A stretch of DNA of 64,000 nucleotides from Deinococcus carri. Its GTDB lineage: Bacteria > Deinococcota > Deinococci > Deinococcales > Deinococcaceae. Location of the stretch: assembly GCF_039545055.1 (NCBI RefSeq), contig NZ_BAABRP010000017.1:1-64000 (forward strand). Reading direction: 5' to 3'. The notes below the pieces were generated by a model, which did not search any database, was not told where the DNA came from, and saw only the letters and a list, made by a program, of their open reading frames with translations. Shown one piece after another: positions 18,431 through 33,852 of the stretch (position 1 is its first letter; the number at the start of each line of letters is the position of its first letter). Position numbers and translations under genes: made by a program.

Positions 18431-19803
18431 CGTTCACTTCCTGTCCGGTCGTTTTCCTTGATGGTACTCAGGCCCGGCGAGTACACCTCGCTCCCGGTGT
18501 CGCCCTCCAGCGCGTTCTGCTCTGCGATGCTGTCGGGGGCGGGTTCGTCCGCGTGCATCTCGGCCTTGCGCCGGGCACTGGGCAGCAGCCCTTCAGGGCG
18601 GTAGAGCATCATCAGCACCAGCACCAGCCCGAAGATCAGGCGCTGGTACTTGCTGGGGTCGAGGTTCTGGTTCAGGTTGGGGAAGCTCTGCTGGAGGACC
18701 TCCGAGAGGGTGGGCAGCACCATCAGGTTCAGCAGCGTGACCACCACCGCGCCCAGGAACACCCCGGCGATGTTGCCCATGCCGCCCAGAATCACCATGC
18801 TCAGCACGCCGATCGACTGGAAGTAGTCGAAGCTCTTGGGGTCGATGAAGTTCTGCTTGGCCGCGAACAGCACCCCCATCGCCCCGGCAAAGCTCGCGCC
18901 GGTCGCAAAGGCCAGCAGCTTGGTTCGCAGCAGCGGCACACCCATCGCCTGCGCCGCGATCTCGTCCTCGCGGATGGCGATCCAGGCCCGCCCGATCTTG
19001 GAGCGGTCGAGGCGGTAGTTCACCAGAATCACGATGGCGATCACGACCAGCACCAGCAGGTACAGGAAAAACAGGCGGTACTGGTCTTCCGAAAAGCCCA
19101 GGTTGCGGGCCAGCGCGTTCAGCCAGGGCACCGGAGCGCTCTGGATGGCGTCGATGCCCTGCGGCCCGTTGGTCACGCCCAGGTTGTTGGCGAAGATGCG
19201 CACCACCTCGCCCAGGCCCAGCGTCACGATGGCGAGGTAGTCCCCTTTGAGCTTCAGCACTGGCAGGCCGATCAGCACGCCCACTAGCGCCGCTGCCAGC
19301 ACCGCCAGCGGAATAAAGAGCCAGAACAGGTGCGGGTTGACGCCACCAGCAAAAGCGGCGTTGCCCGTGACGGTCCCGAACTGTGGACTGCCGAAGACTC
19401 CCCACAGGTACGCTCCCACCGCGAAAAAGGCGATATACCCCAGGTCCAGCAGTCCTGCCAGCCCCACCACGATGTTGAGGCCCAGCGCGAGCGCCGCGAA
19501 GATCAGCATCTGGATGACCAGATCGAAATAGGACGTGTTGTCACGGCCCATGAAGGGCAGCACGAAGCCGATGCCGGCGGCGAAGACCAGTGTCTTGGCC
19601 CAGCCCGCCGCGCGCCACTGGTAGGCGAACAGCAGGGACAGCAAAAAGGCCCCGAACAGCACCGGTTGCAGCAGCCGGGCCGGACCGTCGGCCACCTGGC
19701 CGCGCAGGAAGATCAGCAGCAGCGCCGTGACAGCGGTGTAGGCCAGCAGCGGCAGGGTGCGGTCGCCCGCCTGGCCGCGTGGAGATGCAGAAAGGCTGGT
19801 CAT
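18427..19803 (-). CDS. livM: Branched-chain amino acid ABC permease LivM (system 1)
   Basis: A 458-residue membrane permease subunit. After a short polar N-terminus there are about ten hydrophobic helices between residues 15 and 400. The LivM loop signature AIREDEIAAQAMGVPLLRTKLLAFA lies near residues 275-300, and GINPHLF-like loops precede it. The C-terminal ~55 residues are hydrophilic and charged. It is longer than LivM of system 2 (313 residues) because of the extra N-terminal helices and tail. It starts 1 bp after the end of livH1. Confidence 0.93.
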   Translation of the reverse strand: MTSLSASPRGQAGDRTLPLLAYTAVTALLLIFLRGQVADGPARLLQPVLFGAFLLSLLFAYQWRAAGWAKTLVFAAGIGFVLPFMGRDNTSYFDLVIQMLIFAALALGLNIVVGLAGLLDLGYIAFFAVGAYLWGVFGSPQFGTVTGNAAFAGGVNPHLFWLFIPLAVLAAALVGVLIGLPVLKLKGDYLAIVTLGLGEVVRIFANNLGVTNGPQGIDAIQSAPVPWLNALARNLGFSEDQYRLFFLYLLVLVVIAIVILVNYRLDRSKIGRAWIAIREDEIAAQAMGVPLLRTKLLAFATGASFAGAMGVLFAAKQNFIDPKSFDYFQSIGVLSMVILGGMGNIAGVFLGAVVVTLLNLMVLPTLSEVLQQSFPNLNQNLDPSKYQRLIFGLVLVLMMLYRPEGLLPSARRKAEMHADEPAPDSIAEQNALEGDTGSEVYSPGLSTIKENDRTGSER

Positions 19804-19804
19804 G

Positions 19805-20794
19805 TTACACCTTCTCCGTGGTGGCCCGGCCCAGCAGGCCCGCGGGCTTGAGGAACAGAATCAGGATCAGGGCCAGGAAGGCACCGATGTCCTTGTACTC
19901 GGCCTTGATGGCCCCCAGCCAGCTCAGGCCGGGAATCGCGCTGAAGAGGCTGATCACGCCCAGCAGCGTCTCCAGCCACCCCAGCACCAGCCCGCCCACC
20001 ACCGCGCCGGGAATGCTGCCGATGCCGCCCAGCACCGCCGCCGTAAAGGCCTTGAGACCCGGCACCGTGCCGCTGTAGGCGTTGAGCGCCTGGTACTTCA
20101 TGGCGAACATCACGCCGCCCAGTCCGCCCAGCGCCCCGCCGATCAGAAAGGTCAGGCTGATGATGCGGTTGGCGTCGATGCCCATCAGCCCCGAGGTCTG
20201 GCGGTCGTGGGCGACGGCGCGAATTGCGCGGCCCAGCCGGGTGTGGTTCACCAGCAGGTTCAGGCCGACCAGCATCAGCGCCGCCACCACGATCAGGATG
20301 ATGTCCTTGACCTGGAGGTTGAGGTTGCTGACATTCACGCCCAGCACCGACGTGATGGGGTTGGCAAAGCCCTGCGGCAGCGGCACGCTCAGGTCGAACT
20401 GCCCGCGCAGGCCCACCAGGAAGCGCAGCAGGTCCTGCAAGACCAGCGACACGCCGATGGCCGTGATCAGCGGCACCAGGCGCTGTGCGCCGCGCAAGGG
20501 CCGGTAGGCCAGGCGCTCGATCAGCACGTTCAGCAGCCCCGAGACTGCCATCGCCGCCAGCCCCGCGAGCAGCAGCTTCAGGTACCCGTTCATGGCGGCC
20601 CCCTGAAGCCCGGAGAACACCAGATAGGCGACGATGCCCCCGGTGATAAACACCTCACTGTGGGCAAAATTGATAAGTTGCAGCACGCCGTACACCAGCG
20701 TATAGCCCAGCGCGACGATGGCGTACAGCACGCCAAGACTCAGGCCACCCACCAGCACCTGAAGCAGAATGTTACCGACCGTCTGAAAATCCAT
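19805..20794 (-). CDS. livH: Branched-chain amino acid ABC permease LivH (system 1)
   Basis: A 329-residue integral membrane permease with about eight helices. Typical LivH features are LGYTLVYGVLQLINFAHSEVF near residues 29-49, RAVAHDRQTSGLMGID near 193-208 (the coupling loop), and GGIGSIPGAVVGG near 255-267. The ATG is only 3 nt downstream of the stop of a possible leader ORF. First recognised gene of the livHMGF operon. Confidence 0.94.
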   Translation of the reverse strand: MDFQTVGNILLQVLVGGLSLGVLYAIVALGYTLVYGVLQLINFAHSEVFITGGIVAYLVFSGLQGAAMNGYLKLLLAGLAAMAVSGLLNVLIERLAYRPLRGAQRLVPLITAIGVSLVLQDLLRFLVGLRGQFDLSVPLPQGFANPITSVLGVNVSNLNLQVKDIILIVVAALMLVGLNLLVNHTRLGRAIRAVAHDRQTSGLMGIDANRIISLTFLIGGALGGLGGVMFAMKYQALNAYSGTVPGLKAFTAAVLGGIGSIPGAVVGGLVLGWLETLLGVISLFSAIPGLSWLGAIKAEYKDIGAFLALILILFLKPAGLLGRATTEKV

Positions 20795-20797
20795 GCA

Positions 20798-21049
20798 TCA
20801 CCTGACTGCCTTGCCTGAGAACGCTGCTCTGAACTGTGGCCTGTCCGGAAAGGAGCCGCCTGTGCCCCCCACCACCGCGCCGCGCATCAACTTGCCGGGG
20901 GCAGCCAGAAGCGGGCCGGACAGGCCTGACCGGGGGAGCGGGAGGACCGCCCGTCCGTTTTGCTGAAAGGTGGTCTTGATGATACCGCCCAGACCGCGCC
21001 TGCTGCTGTGCGTGGGGGCCAGGGAAAGGCCCGGGGCGATGTGCTTCAT
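20798..21049 (-). CDS. Possible 83-codon leader ORF upstream of livH
   Basis: A short frame begins with ATG at 21049 preceded by GGAGGAGT, the best ribosome site in this region, and lies ~40 bp after a near-consensus promoter. It stops with TGA 3 nt before the livH ATG, so translation could be coupled. The predicted peptide is basic and Gly/Pro/Arg-rich, with no signal peptide, helix or known family. The first 35 codons look plausibly coding; later codon use is less typical. Part of it overlaps an 11-bp inverted repeat. It may be a regulatory leader and not a functional protein. Confidence 0.4.
   Translation of the reverse strand: MKHIAPGLSLAPTHSSRRGLGGIIKTTFQQNGRAVLPLPRSGLSGPLLAAPGKLMRGAVVGGTGGSFPDRPQFRAAFSGKAVR
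20838..20926. repeat. 11-bp inverted repeat in the livH leader
   Basis: GGCCTGTCCGG at 20838-20848 and its exact complement at 20916-20926 enclose 67 bp. In the transcript this would be a long-loop stem close to the livH ribosome site. It may be part of a control structure. Confidence 0.5.
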
Positions 21050-21091
21050 ACTCCTCCGAGGTCGTGCGCGCTGCGCCCTTTGGAATGCCCG

Positions 21092-21120
21092 ATTGTAGGG
21101 AGAGCTAAAGATCAAGTCAA
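21092..21120 (-). promoter_or_regulatory. Promoter of the livHMGF operon (system 1)
   Basis: On the minus strand: TTGACT (21115-21120), 17-bp spacer, TACAAT (21092-21097). It implies a leader of about 290 nt before livH. The -35 box is identical to that of the promoter before the binding-protein gene. Confidence 0.7.
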
Positions 21121-21265
21121 TGGGCGGCTCATCCGGACCACAGCCATCCCGTTGTGCCCTTTTGTTCTTCTGACAAACCGAATTGCCGGGAGAAGACATT
21201 GCTCCAGCATTCTGTTGCGTCTGGGGCTGTGGCCCGGAGAGACACCTGTTTTCCGGATGGGGTAA

Positions 21266-21310
21266 GGAAAACCGTGCGAAGGGGGGAAGAGATCCTCCCT
21301 CTCGCACGGT
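21266..21310 (-). terminator. Terminator of the liv binding-protein gene
   Basis: ACCGTGCGA (21271-21279) pairs perfectly with TCGCACGGT (21302-21310). On the minus strand the hairpin is followed by TTTTCC, about 60 bp after the stop codon. Confidence 0.8.
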
Positions 21311-21369
21311 GGGTCCTGCTTCCTGGCTGGCCGGTTGCTGGTGTTTGCGGGGCCAGCCGGGCCGCCGGG

Positions 21370-22518
21370 TTACTTGCGCGTGACGCTGACGGTGCCCGCG
21401 GTGCTGCGCTTACCGTCCTTGACGGCGATCACGTACATCTTGGCCGCCATGCGGTCGCCGTTCTTGTCGAACTTGACCGGGCCGGTCAGCAGGTTGTAGC
21501 TGCCGTTGCGAACAGACGTCTCGACCTGGGTGCGGGAGGGGACCTTGTTCCCGTTGGCCTTGGCGGCGTTCAGGATGCCCAGCAGCACCACGCGGGCGGC
21601 GTCATAGCTCATCACGCCGTAGCCCTGGATGTTGCTGCCGAAGGTCTTCTGGTAGTTGCCGGCCAGCAGCTTGGCGGCAGGCACGGCGTCCACGGGCGGC
21701 GCAACGGTGGTGAAGTAGATGTTGGTGGCCCCGGTCCCGGCCAGCTTCACCAGGTCGTCACTGTCGTAGCCGTCGCCGCCGATGACGGGGGTCTGGATGC
21801 CCTTGTCGCGGAGCTGCTTGACGAAGGGACCGACCTGGCCGTACAGACCACCGAAGTAGATGGCGTCGGGCTTGAGGGCCTGGATCTTGGTGATGATGGC
21901 GGTGAAGTCGCGCTCCTCGGCGGCCACACCCTCGCTCTGCACGATGGTGGCCCCGTTGTCCTTCATCTCCTTCTCGGCCTGGTCGGACAGCCCCTGCCCG
22001 TAGGGGGTCTTGTCGTTCAGCACGTACACGCGCTTGGCCTTGAGCGTGTTGGTCACGAAGTTCCCGCCCGCCGGTCCCTGGGCGTCGTCGCGGGCGCACA
22101 CGCGGTTCATGTTCTTCAGGCCGCGGTCGGTGACCTTTTCGTTGGTGTTGGACGGGCTGACCATCACCACGTGGCTGGGCGCGAGCACCGCGCTGGCGGG
22201 AATCGCCACACCGCTGTTCAGGGTGCCCACCACGCCTAGGATGGAGCGGTCCGCGGCGACGCGGCGGGCGGCGGCGGTCCCGGTGGCCGGGTCGGCCTGG
22301 TCGTCGTAGGCGACGAGCTGGAGGGTCATGCCCAGCTTGGCGAACTCGTCCTTCATCTCGTTGATGGCGAGCTGGGTGCCGTTCTTGATCTGGAGGCCCA
22401 GGTTGCTGCTGCTACCCGACAGCGGGCTGATGGTGGCGACCTTGACGACGGTGGCGGCGTGGGCACTGCCCAGCGCGAGAGCGGCCAAGACGGAAAGGCT
22501 CAGGGCGGTTTTCTTCAT
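21370..22518 (-). CDS. livJ: Branched-chain amino acid ABC substrate-binding protein (system 1)
   Basis: A 382-residue exported binding protein of the LivJ/LivK (type I periplasmic-binding) fold. Signal peptide: Lys2-Lys3, hydrophobic core, cleavage near AHA-ATV (about residue 22). Mature protein begins VVKVATISPLSGSSSNLG, the usual first strand and ligand loop. A cysteine near residue 134 lies in the VCARDDAQG loop typical for the family. The start is the ATG at 22518 with GGAGGA upstream, not the longer frame that adds ten residues. It has its own promoter and terminator and is separated by ~570 bp from livHMGF, so binding protein and transporter can be expressed at different ratios. Confidence 0.93.
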   Translation of the reverse strand: MKKTALSLSVLAALALGSAHAATVVKVATISPLSGSSSNLGLQIKNGTQLAINEMKDEFAKLGMTLQLVAYDDQADPATGTAAARRVAADRSILGVVGTLNSGVAIPASAVLAPSHVVMVSPSNTNEKVTDRGLKNMNRVCARDDAQGPAGGNFVTNTLKAKRVYVLNDKTPYGQGLSDQAEKEMKDNGATIVQSEGVAAEERDFTAIITKIQALKPDAIYFGGLYGQVGPFVKQLRDKGIQTPVIGGDGYDSDDLVKLAGTGATNIYFTTVAPPVDAVPAAKLLAGNYQKTFGSNIQGYGVMSYDAARVVLLGILNAAKANGNKVPSRTQVETSVRNGSYNLLTGPVKFDKNGDRMAAKMYVIAVKDGKRSTAGTVSVTRK

Positions 22519-22571
22519 GCGTCCTCCGGGAAAACTCTTGCGCTTCACGCGCCTGTGTTGAGATGCGCCTG

Positions 22572-22600
22572 ATTCTAGGCACGTCTTAAAGGGAAGTCAA
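22572..22600 (-). promoter_or_regulatory. Promoter of the liv binding-protein gene (system 1)
   Basis: On the minus strand: TTGACT (22595-22600), 17-bp spacer, TAGAAT (22572-22577). Transcription would begin about 45 nt before the ATG at 22518. Confidence 0.75.
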
Positions 22601-22751
22601 TGTGCCGCTCATGAGGCCTTTTGCAATGTCATGCGCTTTTCTTGTCTTTTCGGGGGTCCGGATTGCTGACGCCAAGCTGAAGAGAGCAACATTTCTCCGT
22701 CCCTTTCCCATCACACTTGGCTCACGGCTCCCTGCTGATGCTTCCGGCGGG

Positions 22752-24110
22752 TCAGATCAGGTCCAGTGCGCGTTCCAGTTCCCAGGGGTGAACCGTGGTG
22801 CTGTAGTCGCGCCACTCGGCCCGCTTGGCGGCCACGAAATGCTCCATCACATGTTCGCCCAGTGCGCCCGCCACCACCGGGTCCTTTTCCAGTTCGTCCA
22901 CGGCCTCGCGCAGGTCGGCGGGCAGTTCGCGGATGCGGTGGTGGCGCTTCTCGCGCACGGTCATGCGGAAGATGTTGCGGGCGATGGCGGGCGGCGGCTC
23001 CATCTTCTGCGCCAGCCCGTCCAGTCCGGCGGCCAGCAGCACGGCCAGCGCCAGGTAGGGGTTGCAACTGGGGTCGGGCATCCGCACCTCGGCGCGGGTG
23101 GAGTGGCCGCGCTTGGCGGGAATGCGAATCAGGGCGGTGCGGTTGCTGGTGCTCCAGGCCACGTTGACCGGGGCCTCGTAGCCCGGCACCAGCCGCTTGT
23201 AGCTGTTTACCAGCGGATTGGTGATGGCCGTCATGCCGCCCGCATGTTCCAGCACCCCCGCGATAAAGTGCCGCGCCGTGTCCGAGAGGCCGTGTTCGCC
23301 CCCCGGGTCGGCAAAGGCGTTCTGCCCCTCCCGAAAGAGGCTGAGGTGGCAGTGCATCCCCGAGCCGTTCACCCCCGCAATGGGCTTGGGCAGGAAGCTC
23401 GCCAGCAGGCCGTGTTCCAGCGCCACCCGCTTGACCACGAACTTGAAGGTGGCGATGCGGTCGGCGGTTTCCAGCGCGGGCGCGTAGCGGAAGTCTATCT
23501 CGTGCTGTCCGGGCGCGACCTCGTGGTGGGCGGCCTCGATCTCGAAGCCCATCTGCACCAGCCGCTGCGTGATCTCGCGGCGGATGCGCTCGCCCTTGTC
23601 GATGGGGGCCAGGTCGAAGTACCCGGCGCGGTCGTGGGTGACGGTGCTGCCCACCCCCGCCGGCGTGCGCTCGAACAGGAAGAACTCAGGTTCGGTGCCG
23701 ACAAACATCTCGAAGCCCAGTGCGCGGGCACGTTCCACCTGCCGCTTCAGCACGAAACGGGGGTCGCCCTCGAAGGGCGTGCCGTCCGGCAGCGTCACGT
23801 CGCAGATCAGCCGGGCAATGCGGCCACTGGCGGCGTCCTCGGGCGAGAAGGGCGGATAGATCAGGAAGGTGGAGAGGTCGGGCGAGAGCAGCATGTCGCT
23901 CTCCTCGACGCGGGTGAAGCCCTCCACGGCGCTGCCGTCGAAGGTCACGTCACCGCGCAGCGCCTTCTCGAACTGCGAGCGCGGCACCTCGACGTTCTTG
24001 GTGGTGCCTAGGATGTCGGTGAATTGCAGGCGCAGGAAGGCCACGTTCTCGGCGTCGAGGGTGGCGAGCAGAGCCTCGGGGGTGGGTGTGGGGTTAGGGT
24101 TGAGGGTCAT
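22752..24110 (-). CDS. glnA: Glutamine synthetase, type I
   Basis: A 452-residue ATP-dependent ligase making glutamine from glutamate and ammonium; dodecameric in the cytoplasm. Seen: [19 protein letters not shown] near residues 58-76 (latch and metal region), EPEFFLFE near 127, the [12 protein letters not shown] segment near 248 and [10 protein letters not shown] plus [16 protein letters not shown] near 320-350. The adenylylation-site tyrosine region of the beta subtype is not evident, so it looks like the feedback-inhibited alpha type. The start at 24110 has GGAGG nearby; the ATG at 24134 lacks any ribosome site. Divergent from glnN across about 270 bp. Confidence 0.93.
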   Translation of the reverse strand: MTLNPNPTPTPEALLATLDAENVAFLRLQFTDILGTTKNVEVPRSQFEKALRGDVTFDGSAVEGFTRVEESDMLLSPDLSTFLIYPPFSPEDAASGRIARLICDVTLPDGTPFEGDPRFVLKRQVERARALGFEMFVGTEPEFFLFERTPAGVGSTVTHDRAGYFDLAPIDKGERIRREITQRLVQMGFEIEAAHHEVAPGQHEIDFRYAPALETADRIATFKFVVKRVALEHGLLASFLPKPIAGVNGSGMHCHLSLFREGQNAFADPGGEHGLSDTARHFIAGVLEHAGGMTAITNPLVNSYKRLVPGYEAPVNVAWSTSNRTALIRIPAKRGHSTRAEVRMPDPSCNPYLALAVLLAAGLDGLAQKMEPPPAIARNIFRMTVREKRHHRIRELPADLREAVDELEKDPVVAGALGEHVMEHFVAAKRAEWRDYSTTVHPWELERALDLI

Positions 24111-24200
24111 GAAAGGGGAGCCTCCGTGGTCCATTGACCGTAACGGGCGTGGGGGGAGCGGTGCAAGCCTGGGGGGAGGGGGACGCAGGCTGTTCCCGAA

Positions 24201-24206
24201 AGTATA
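24201..24206 (-). promoter_or_regulatory. Possible -10 box of glnA
   Basis: TATACT on the minus strand, about 90 nt before the glnA start, lies in the AT-rich centre of the divergent gap. A -35 match (TTCTAA at 18 bp) is weak. Confidence 0.35.
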
Positions 24207-24298
24207 GCTGCCCGGCTAAAAAACTTAGAACAAATTGCAAAATCCGGAAGAAAATCTCGCCGGTCTGTGAATTATCTGTGCAACTTGTCCTCTCTGCA

Positions 24299-24328
24299 TT
24301 GACCACCCCGCGACGTTGCGCCTATACT
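24299..24328 (+). promoter_or_regulatory. Promoter of glnN
   Basis: TTGACC (24299-24304), 18-bp spacer and TATACT (24323-24328), about 50 nt before the glnN ATG, which has GGAGGG in front. Confidence 0.6.
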
Positions 24329-24380
24329 CGCGGCGTTCGCAGGGTGCGCCCGTCGGTGGCCCCTGTGCTGGAGGGAAGCC

Positions 24381-26540
<2,160 letters not shown>

Positions 26541-26570
26541 GGGGGTAGTTTGGCCTCCGCTCCTTGTGAG

Positions 26571-26847
26571 GCGGGATAATTCTTTGGGGCCGGGCAACTT
26601 GTAGCGAGCTTCCCCCCGCCCCCCCAGCCCCCCTACCCCCCACCGGGGGGCAGGGGGGAGCGGCGCTGCGCTAGGCAAGGGGGTTCCTTACGCTGGAAGG
26701 GGGTCAGGCTTCGCCCCGGTTTCCCGCTGGTTGCCAGGCTCAGCCCGCCGGGCGGCCTCGGGCCTGGCGGCCCGAACGGCTCGTCTTCCAGGCCTGCCCG
26801 CTTGAAGGGTGGGACTTGGGCAGCCGCTCCAAAGTTTGAAAAGACAG
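26571..26847. repeat. 278-bp dispersed repeat, copy 1
   Basis: Nearly identical to 44979-45256. Both begin GCGGGAT, share CTTGTAGCGAGCTTCCCC, a C-rich then G-rich pair of tracts, GGCGGCCTCGGGCCTGGCGG, and end CCAAAGTTTGAAAAGACAG. There is no good reading frame and no clear terminal inverted repeat. Both copies have the same orientation and each lies just downstream of a plus-strand gene (here glnN). Confidence 0.85.
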
Positions 26848-26877
26848 ACGGGGAGGCGAGGGCGTTCGCTTTCCTCT

Positions 26878-26922
26878 GCTGGCGGCTGGTCGCTGGCTGC
26901 TCTCTGCGCTCTCTGTGGGCCG
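26878..26922. repeat. Heptad-repeat tract (site 4)
   Basis: Consecutive 7-bp units of the type GCTGGCG and GCTGGTC run into GCTCTCT-type units, directly after copy 1 of the 278-bp repeat and before the next gene's promoter. Confidence 0.6.
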
Positions 26923-26962
26923 GACTGGCTTCCTGGAGGTGACGCGCTGGTAAGCTGAGGCC

Positions 26963-27765
<803 letters not shown>

Positions 27766-27769
<4 letters not shown>

Positions 27770-28965
27770 CCCGCCCCCTCTATCACGAGGCCCCCACCGC
27801 CCTGACTTTCACGGCCACCGTCACAGCCGTCCGGGAGGGCGCGGTGGCCCTGGACGCGACCGCCTTTTACCCGGAGGGCGGCGGCCAGAACGGGGACACG
27901 GGGGTGCTGCGCTGGCCCGGCGGTGAGATGCCGGTTCTGGACACCCGCAAGGACAAACCCAGCGGCACCGTCTGGCATGAGGTGGAAGGGGAGGTGCCCC
28001 CGGTGGGGACCCCCGTGACGGGGGAGGTGGACGCGGCGCGGCGCTGGCGGCACATGGCCCGGCACAGCGCCGAGCATCTGCTGGCGCAGGCCTTCCACCG
28101 CGTGAACCCGGCCTTCCGGGTGGCGGCGGTCAGCATGAGGAACGCCGAAATCACCCTGGACCTGGAGGGCGAACCGACGGAAGCCGATGTGCGCGCCGCC
28201 GAGGCGCTGCTGCGGGGGACGCTCGCCCGCCGCGAGCTGACGCTGGACACGCCCACCGTCCCCGAAACGGAACTGCCCCACTACCCCCTGCGCCGGGAGA
28301 CGAAGGTGCGCGGCGACGTGCGGCTGGTCATCTTCCGGGACGCGGAGGGCACCCCCTTCGACGTGAGTGCCTGCGGCGGCACCCATGTCCCCCGCGCCAG
28401 CCTGGCCGCCCCGGTGGTCGTGCTGCGGACCGAGCGGATTCGGAGTGGCCTGACCCGCGTGTTTTTCATGGCGGGGGAGGAGGCGGGCGAGTACCTCGCG
28501 GACGTCTACCGCCAGGCCCGCACCCTGGCCCAGGGCTTCAGCACCTCGGTCGCGGACCTGCCGGGGCGGGTGTCCGCCCTGGTGGCCGAGCGGGACGCGC
28601 TGAAGGCCGAGGCCGCCGCCCTGCGTGACCACCTCGCGCGTGCCCTGGCAGAGGCTGCCCCGCTGGAGGAGGTGGCCGGGGTGCCCCTGCGCGTCCTGAC
28701 CCTGGGCGACGCGGCCCTGCTTCCCGGTGCCCTGAGCGCCACGCCGGCAGGGGAGGTGCGGGTGGCCCTCGCCCCGGAGGGCCGCTGCGGCATCGGCAGT
28801 GGGCGGGCGGATGTTCCCGCCGGGGCACTGCTGGGTGCGGTCCTGAAGGTCACGGGGGGCAAGGGCGGTGGGCGGCCCACACTCGCGCAGGGCACCACGG
28901 CACAGCCTGACGAGTTCATGCAGGCTGTGCGCGCGGAGGTCGCAGCCCTGCTGCCCACCGTCTAA
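27766..28965 (+). CDS. Alanyl-tRNA editing protein, AlaX long form
   Basis: A 399-residue trans-editing protein that would hydrolyse Ser- or Gly-mischarged tRNA(Ala). It resembles the C-terminal half of AlaRS: an N-terminal barrel (residues 10-90) with FYPEGGGQNGDTG, the zinc motif HxxxH in ARHSAEHLL near 98-102, the second zinc motif CGGTH near 202-206, then a coiled coil (about 245-290) and a DHHA1-like domain with the Gly-rich TGGKGGGRPTLAQG near 365-378. It overlaps the AAC(3)-like gene by 4 bp (ATGA) and so is probably cotranscribed. Confidence 0.9.
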
Positions 28966-28971
28966 AGCCGC

Positions 28972-29454
28972 TCACGCCGTCTTCAGCAGCGCCGTGAGGT
29001 GCCGCCGCAGCGCGTCCAGCACGGGCGCACTTTTCAGGCAGGCGGCCAGGGCGCGCGTGGCGTGGTGTTCGCTGCCGTGCATCGCCTCCGCGAGGTGGCT
29101 GTGGACCGTGGGATGCAGCCGCCCGCCCCGGTACAGCGCCGAGTCGAGCAGGTCGTCCACCGGCAGGCGGGCGTGCCGCTCGCCTGCCGGCGTGACGGTT
29201 TCCACCACGGCGCGGCCCCGCCCGTCACTCGTGAGGTGCGCGTGCAGGGGCCTCCCCGCGTGGCGCGTGACCTGTTCCACGGTGGGCAGCAGGGCATTCA
29301 CCAGGTTCACGGCCAGGCTCAGGCCCAGCAGGTGGGCGCGGGCCACGTCGGCCTCGCCGCCGCCGAGCGTCTGCGCCAGCCGCCGGGCCAGGCGTTCGCC
29401 CTCGGCATGGAGCAGGGCCTGGGGGTCTTCGCCATTGCCCTGGGTCACGGTCAT
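28972..29454 (-). CDS. Protein of unknown function, 160 residues
   Basis: A helical, Ala/Leu/His-rich soluble protein that I do not recognise. There is a cluster of histidines in HPTVHSHLAEAMHGSEHHATRAL near residues 112-134, but no standard metal motif. It converges on the AlaX gene with a 6-bp gap. A minus-strand TACCGT box lies 6 nt before the ATG and GGAGG overlaps the same gap, so it may be leaderless or have a very short leader. Confidence 0.6.
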   Translation of the reverse strand: MTVTQGNGEDPQALLHAEGERLARRLAQTLGGGEADVARAHLLGLSLAVNLVNALLPTVEQVTRHAGRPLHAHLTSDGRGRAVVETVTPAGERHARLPVDDLLDSALYRGGRLHPTVHSHLAEAMHGSEHHATRALAACLKSAPVLDALRRHLTALLKTA

Positions 29455-29548
29455 GCCTCCACGGTAGCGCGTGTGCGCCCTGCGTTTCTCAACTCCCGCT
29501 GTGGGGCGCTATCACCCGGGGCCTGCGCCGCGTGCCTAGGCTGCGGGG

Positions 29549-29983
29549 ATGGAAGGGGATTTTGGAGGCTTTTTCAGCCAGTTCGAGGGGACTGTCGGAC
29601 TGATTACTCAGTACCTGGCGACCGGGGTCGAGGGCATCTCCGGCATCATCGTGGGCATCGCGGTGATTGAGGCGGTGTGGCGGTCACTGCGGCTTTTCTT
29701 CGTGCAGCACGAGCGGCCCGAGTCGCTTAAGGAGGCCATTCGCCTGCGCCTGGGCCGCTGGCTCTCGGTGGTGCTGGAACTTCTGCTGGCCGCCGACATC
29801 CTGCGGACCGCCGTTTCGCCGACCTGGGACGCCATCGGCAGACTGGCCGCCATCGCGGGTATCCGGACGGCCCTGAACTATTTTCTGGGCCAGGAGGTGC
29901 GCGAGGAGGCGCAGCGGCAGCGACGGGAAGACGCCGACAGCAGCATCACCGGCCCCCTCCGCCAGGACCAGGGCCAGCCGTAG
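29549..29983 (+). CDS. DUF1622-family membrane protein
   Basis: A 144-residue integral membrane protein with about three helices (residues 15-45, 70-95 and 100-118). The LGRWLSVVLELLLAADILRT and IAGIRTALNYFLGQE segments are the family pattern of DUF1622. The tail is charged. TAGGCT is 6 nt before the ATG. Family function is not known. Confidence 0.8.
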   Translation: MEGDFGGFFSQFEGTVGLITQYLATGVEGISGIIVGIAVIEAVWRSLRLFFVQHERPESLKEAIRLRLGRWLSVVLELLLAADILRTAVSPTWDAIGRLAAIAGIRTALNYFLGQEVREEAQRQRREDADSSITGPLRQDQGQP

Positions 29984-29998
29984 GCGGGGGGCCACGGG

Positions 29999-30289
29999 AT
30001 GCTTCCCCTGCTGCGCCTGCTGGTGGAACTGGTCACCAATCTGGTCCTCTTCGGGTACGTCGCCTTTGCGCTGCTTGTCCTCGTCCGGGGAGGCGGGCTG
30101 CGGCGTGTCCGGCTGCTGGTCGCGGACGGCATCCTGTTCGCCCTGAACTTCAAGGTCATCGCGACCCTGCTGCGCACGATGGAACTCACCACCTGGAACC
30201 AGATCGGCCTCTTTGCCGCCGTGTTCGTGCTGCGCACCGTCCTCAAGCGCGTCGTGACCTGGGAACGCCGCGAGCCGGCCGGGGGCTGA
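29999..30289 (+). CDS. Small membrane protein, DUF1622-like partner
   Basis: A 96-residue protein with two or three hydrophobic helices. DGILFALNFKVIATLLRTMEL and FAAVFVLRTVLKRVV mirror the helix pattern of the preceding DUF1622 protein, so the two may assemble together. It begins 16 bp after that gene stops, with GGGGG upstream as a weak ribosome site. Confidence 0.65.
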   Translation: MLPLLRLLVELVTNLVLFGYVAFALLVLVRGGGLRRVRLLVADGILFALNFKVIATLLRTMELTTWNQIGLFAAVFVLRTVLKRVVTWERREPAGG

Positions 30290-30307
30290 GGCCGCACCCC
30301 GGGTGGG

Positions 30308-32851
<2,544 letters not shown>

Positions 32852-32859
32852 GGGAGGCA

Positions 32860-32957
32860 GTGGGCTGTGAGCCGTGAGCTATGAAAAAGAGGGCGGATGC
32901 CAGAAGCTGAAGCCTCCGGGTGCCAGTTCATAGCTCATCGCCCAGCGCTCACGGCCC
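32860..32957. repeat. Heptad-repeat hairpin (site 5) after glgP
   Basis: Units such as GTGGGCT and GTGAGCC repeat every 7 bp and face an inverted set; TGAGCTATGAA (32875-32885) pairs exactly with 32927-32937. Likely serves as the glgP terminator region. Confidence 0.65.
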
Positions 32958-32961
32958 CATA

Positions 32962-33849
<888 letters not shown>

Positions 33850-33852
33850 GGG

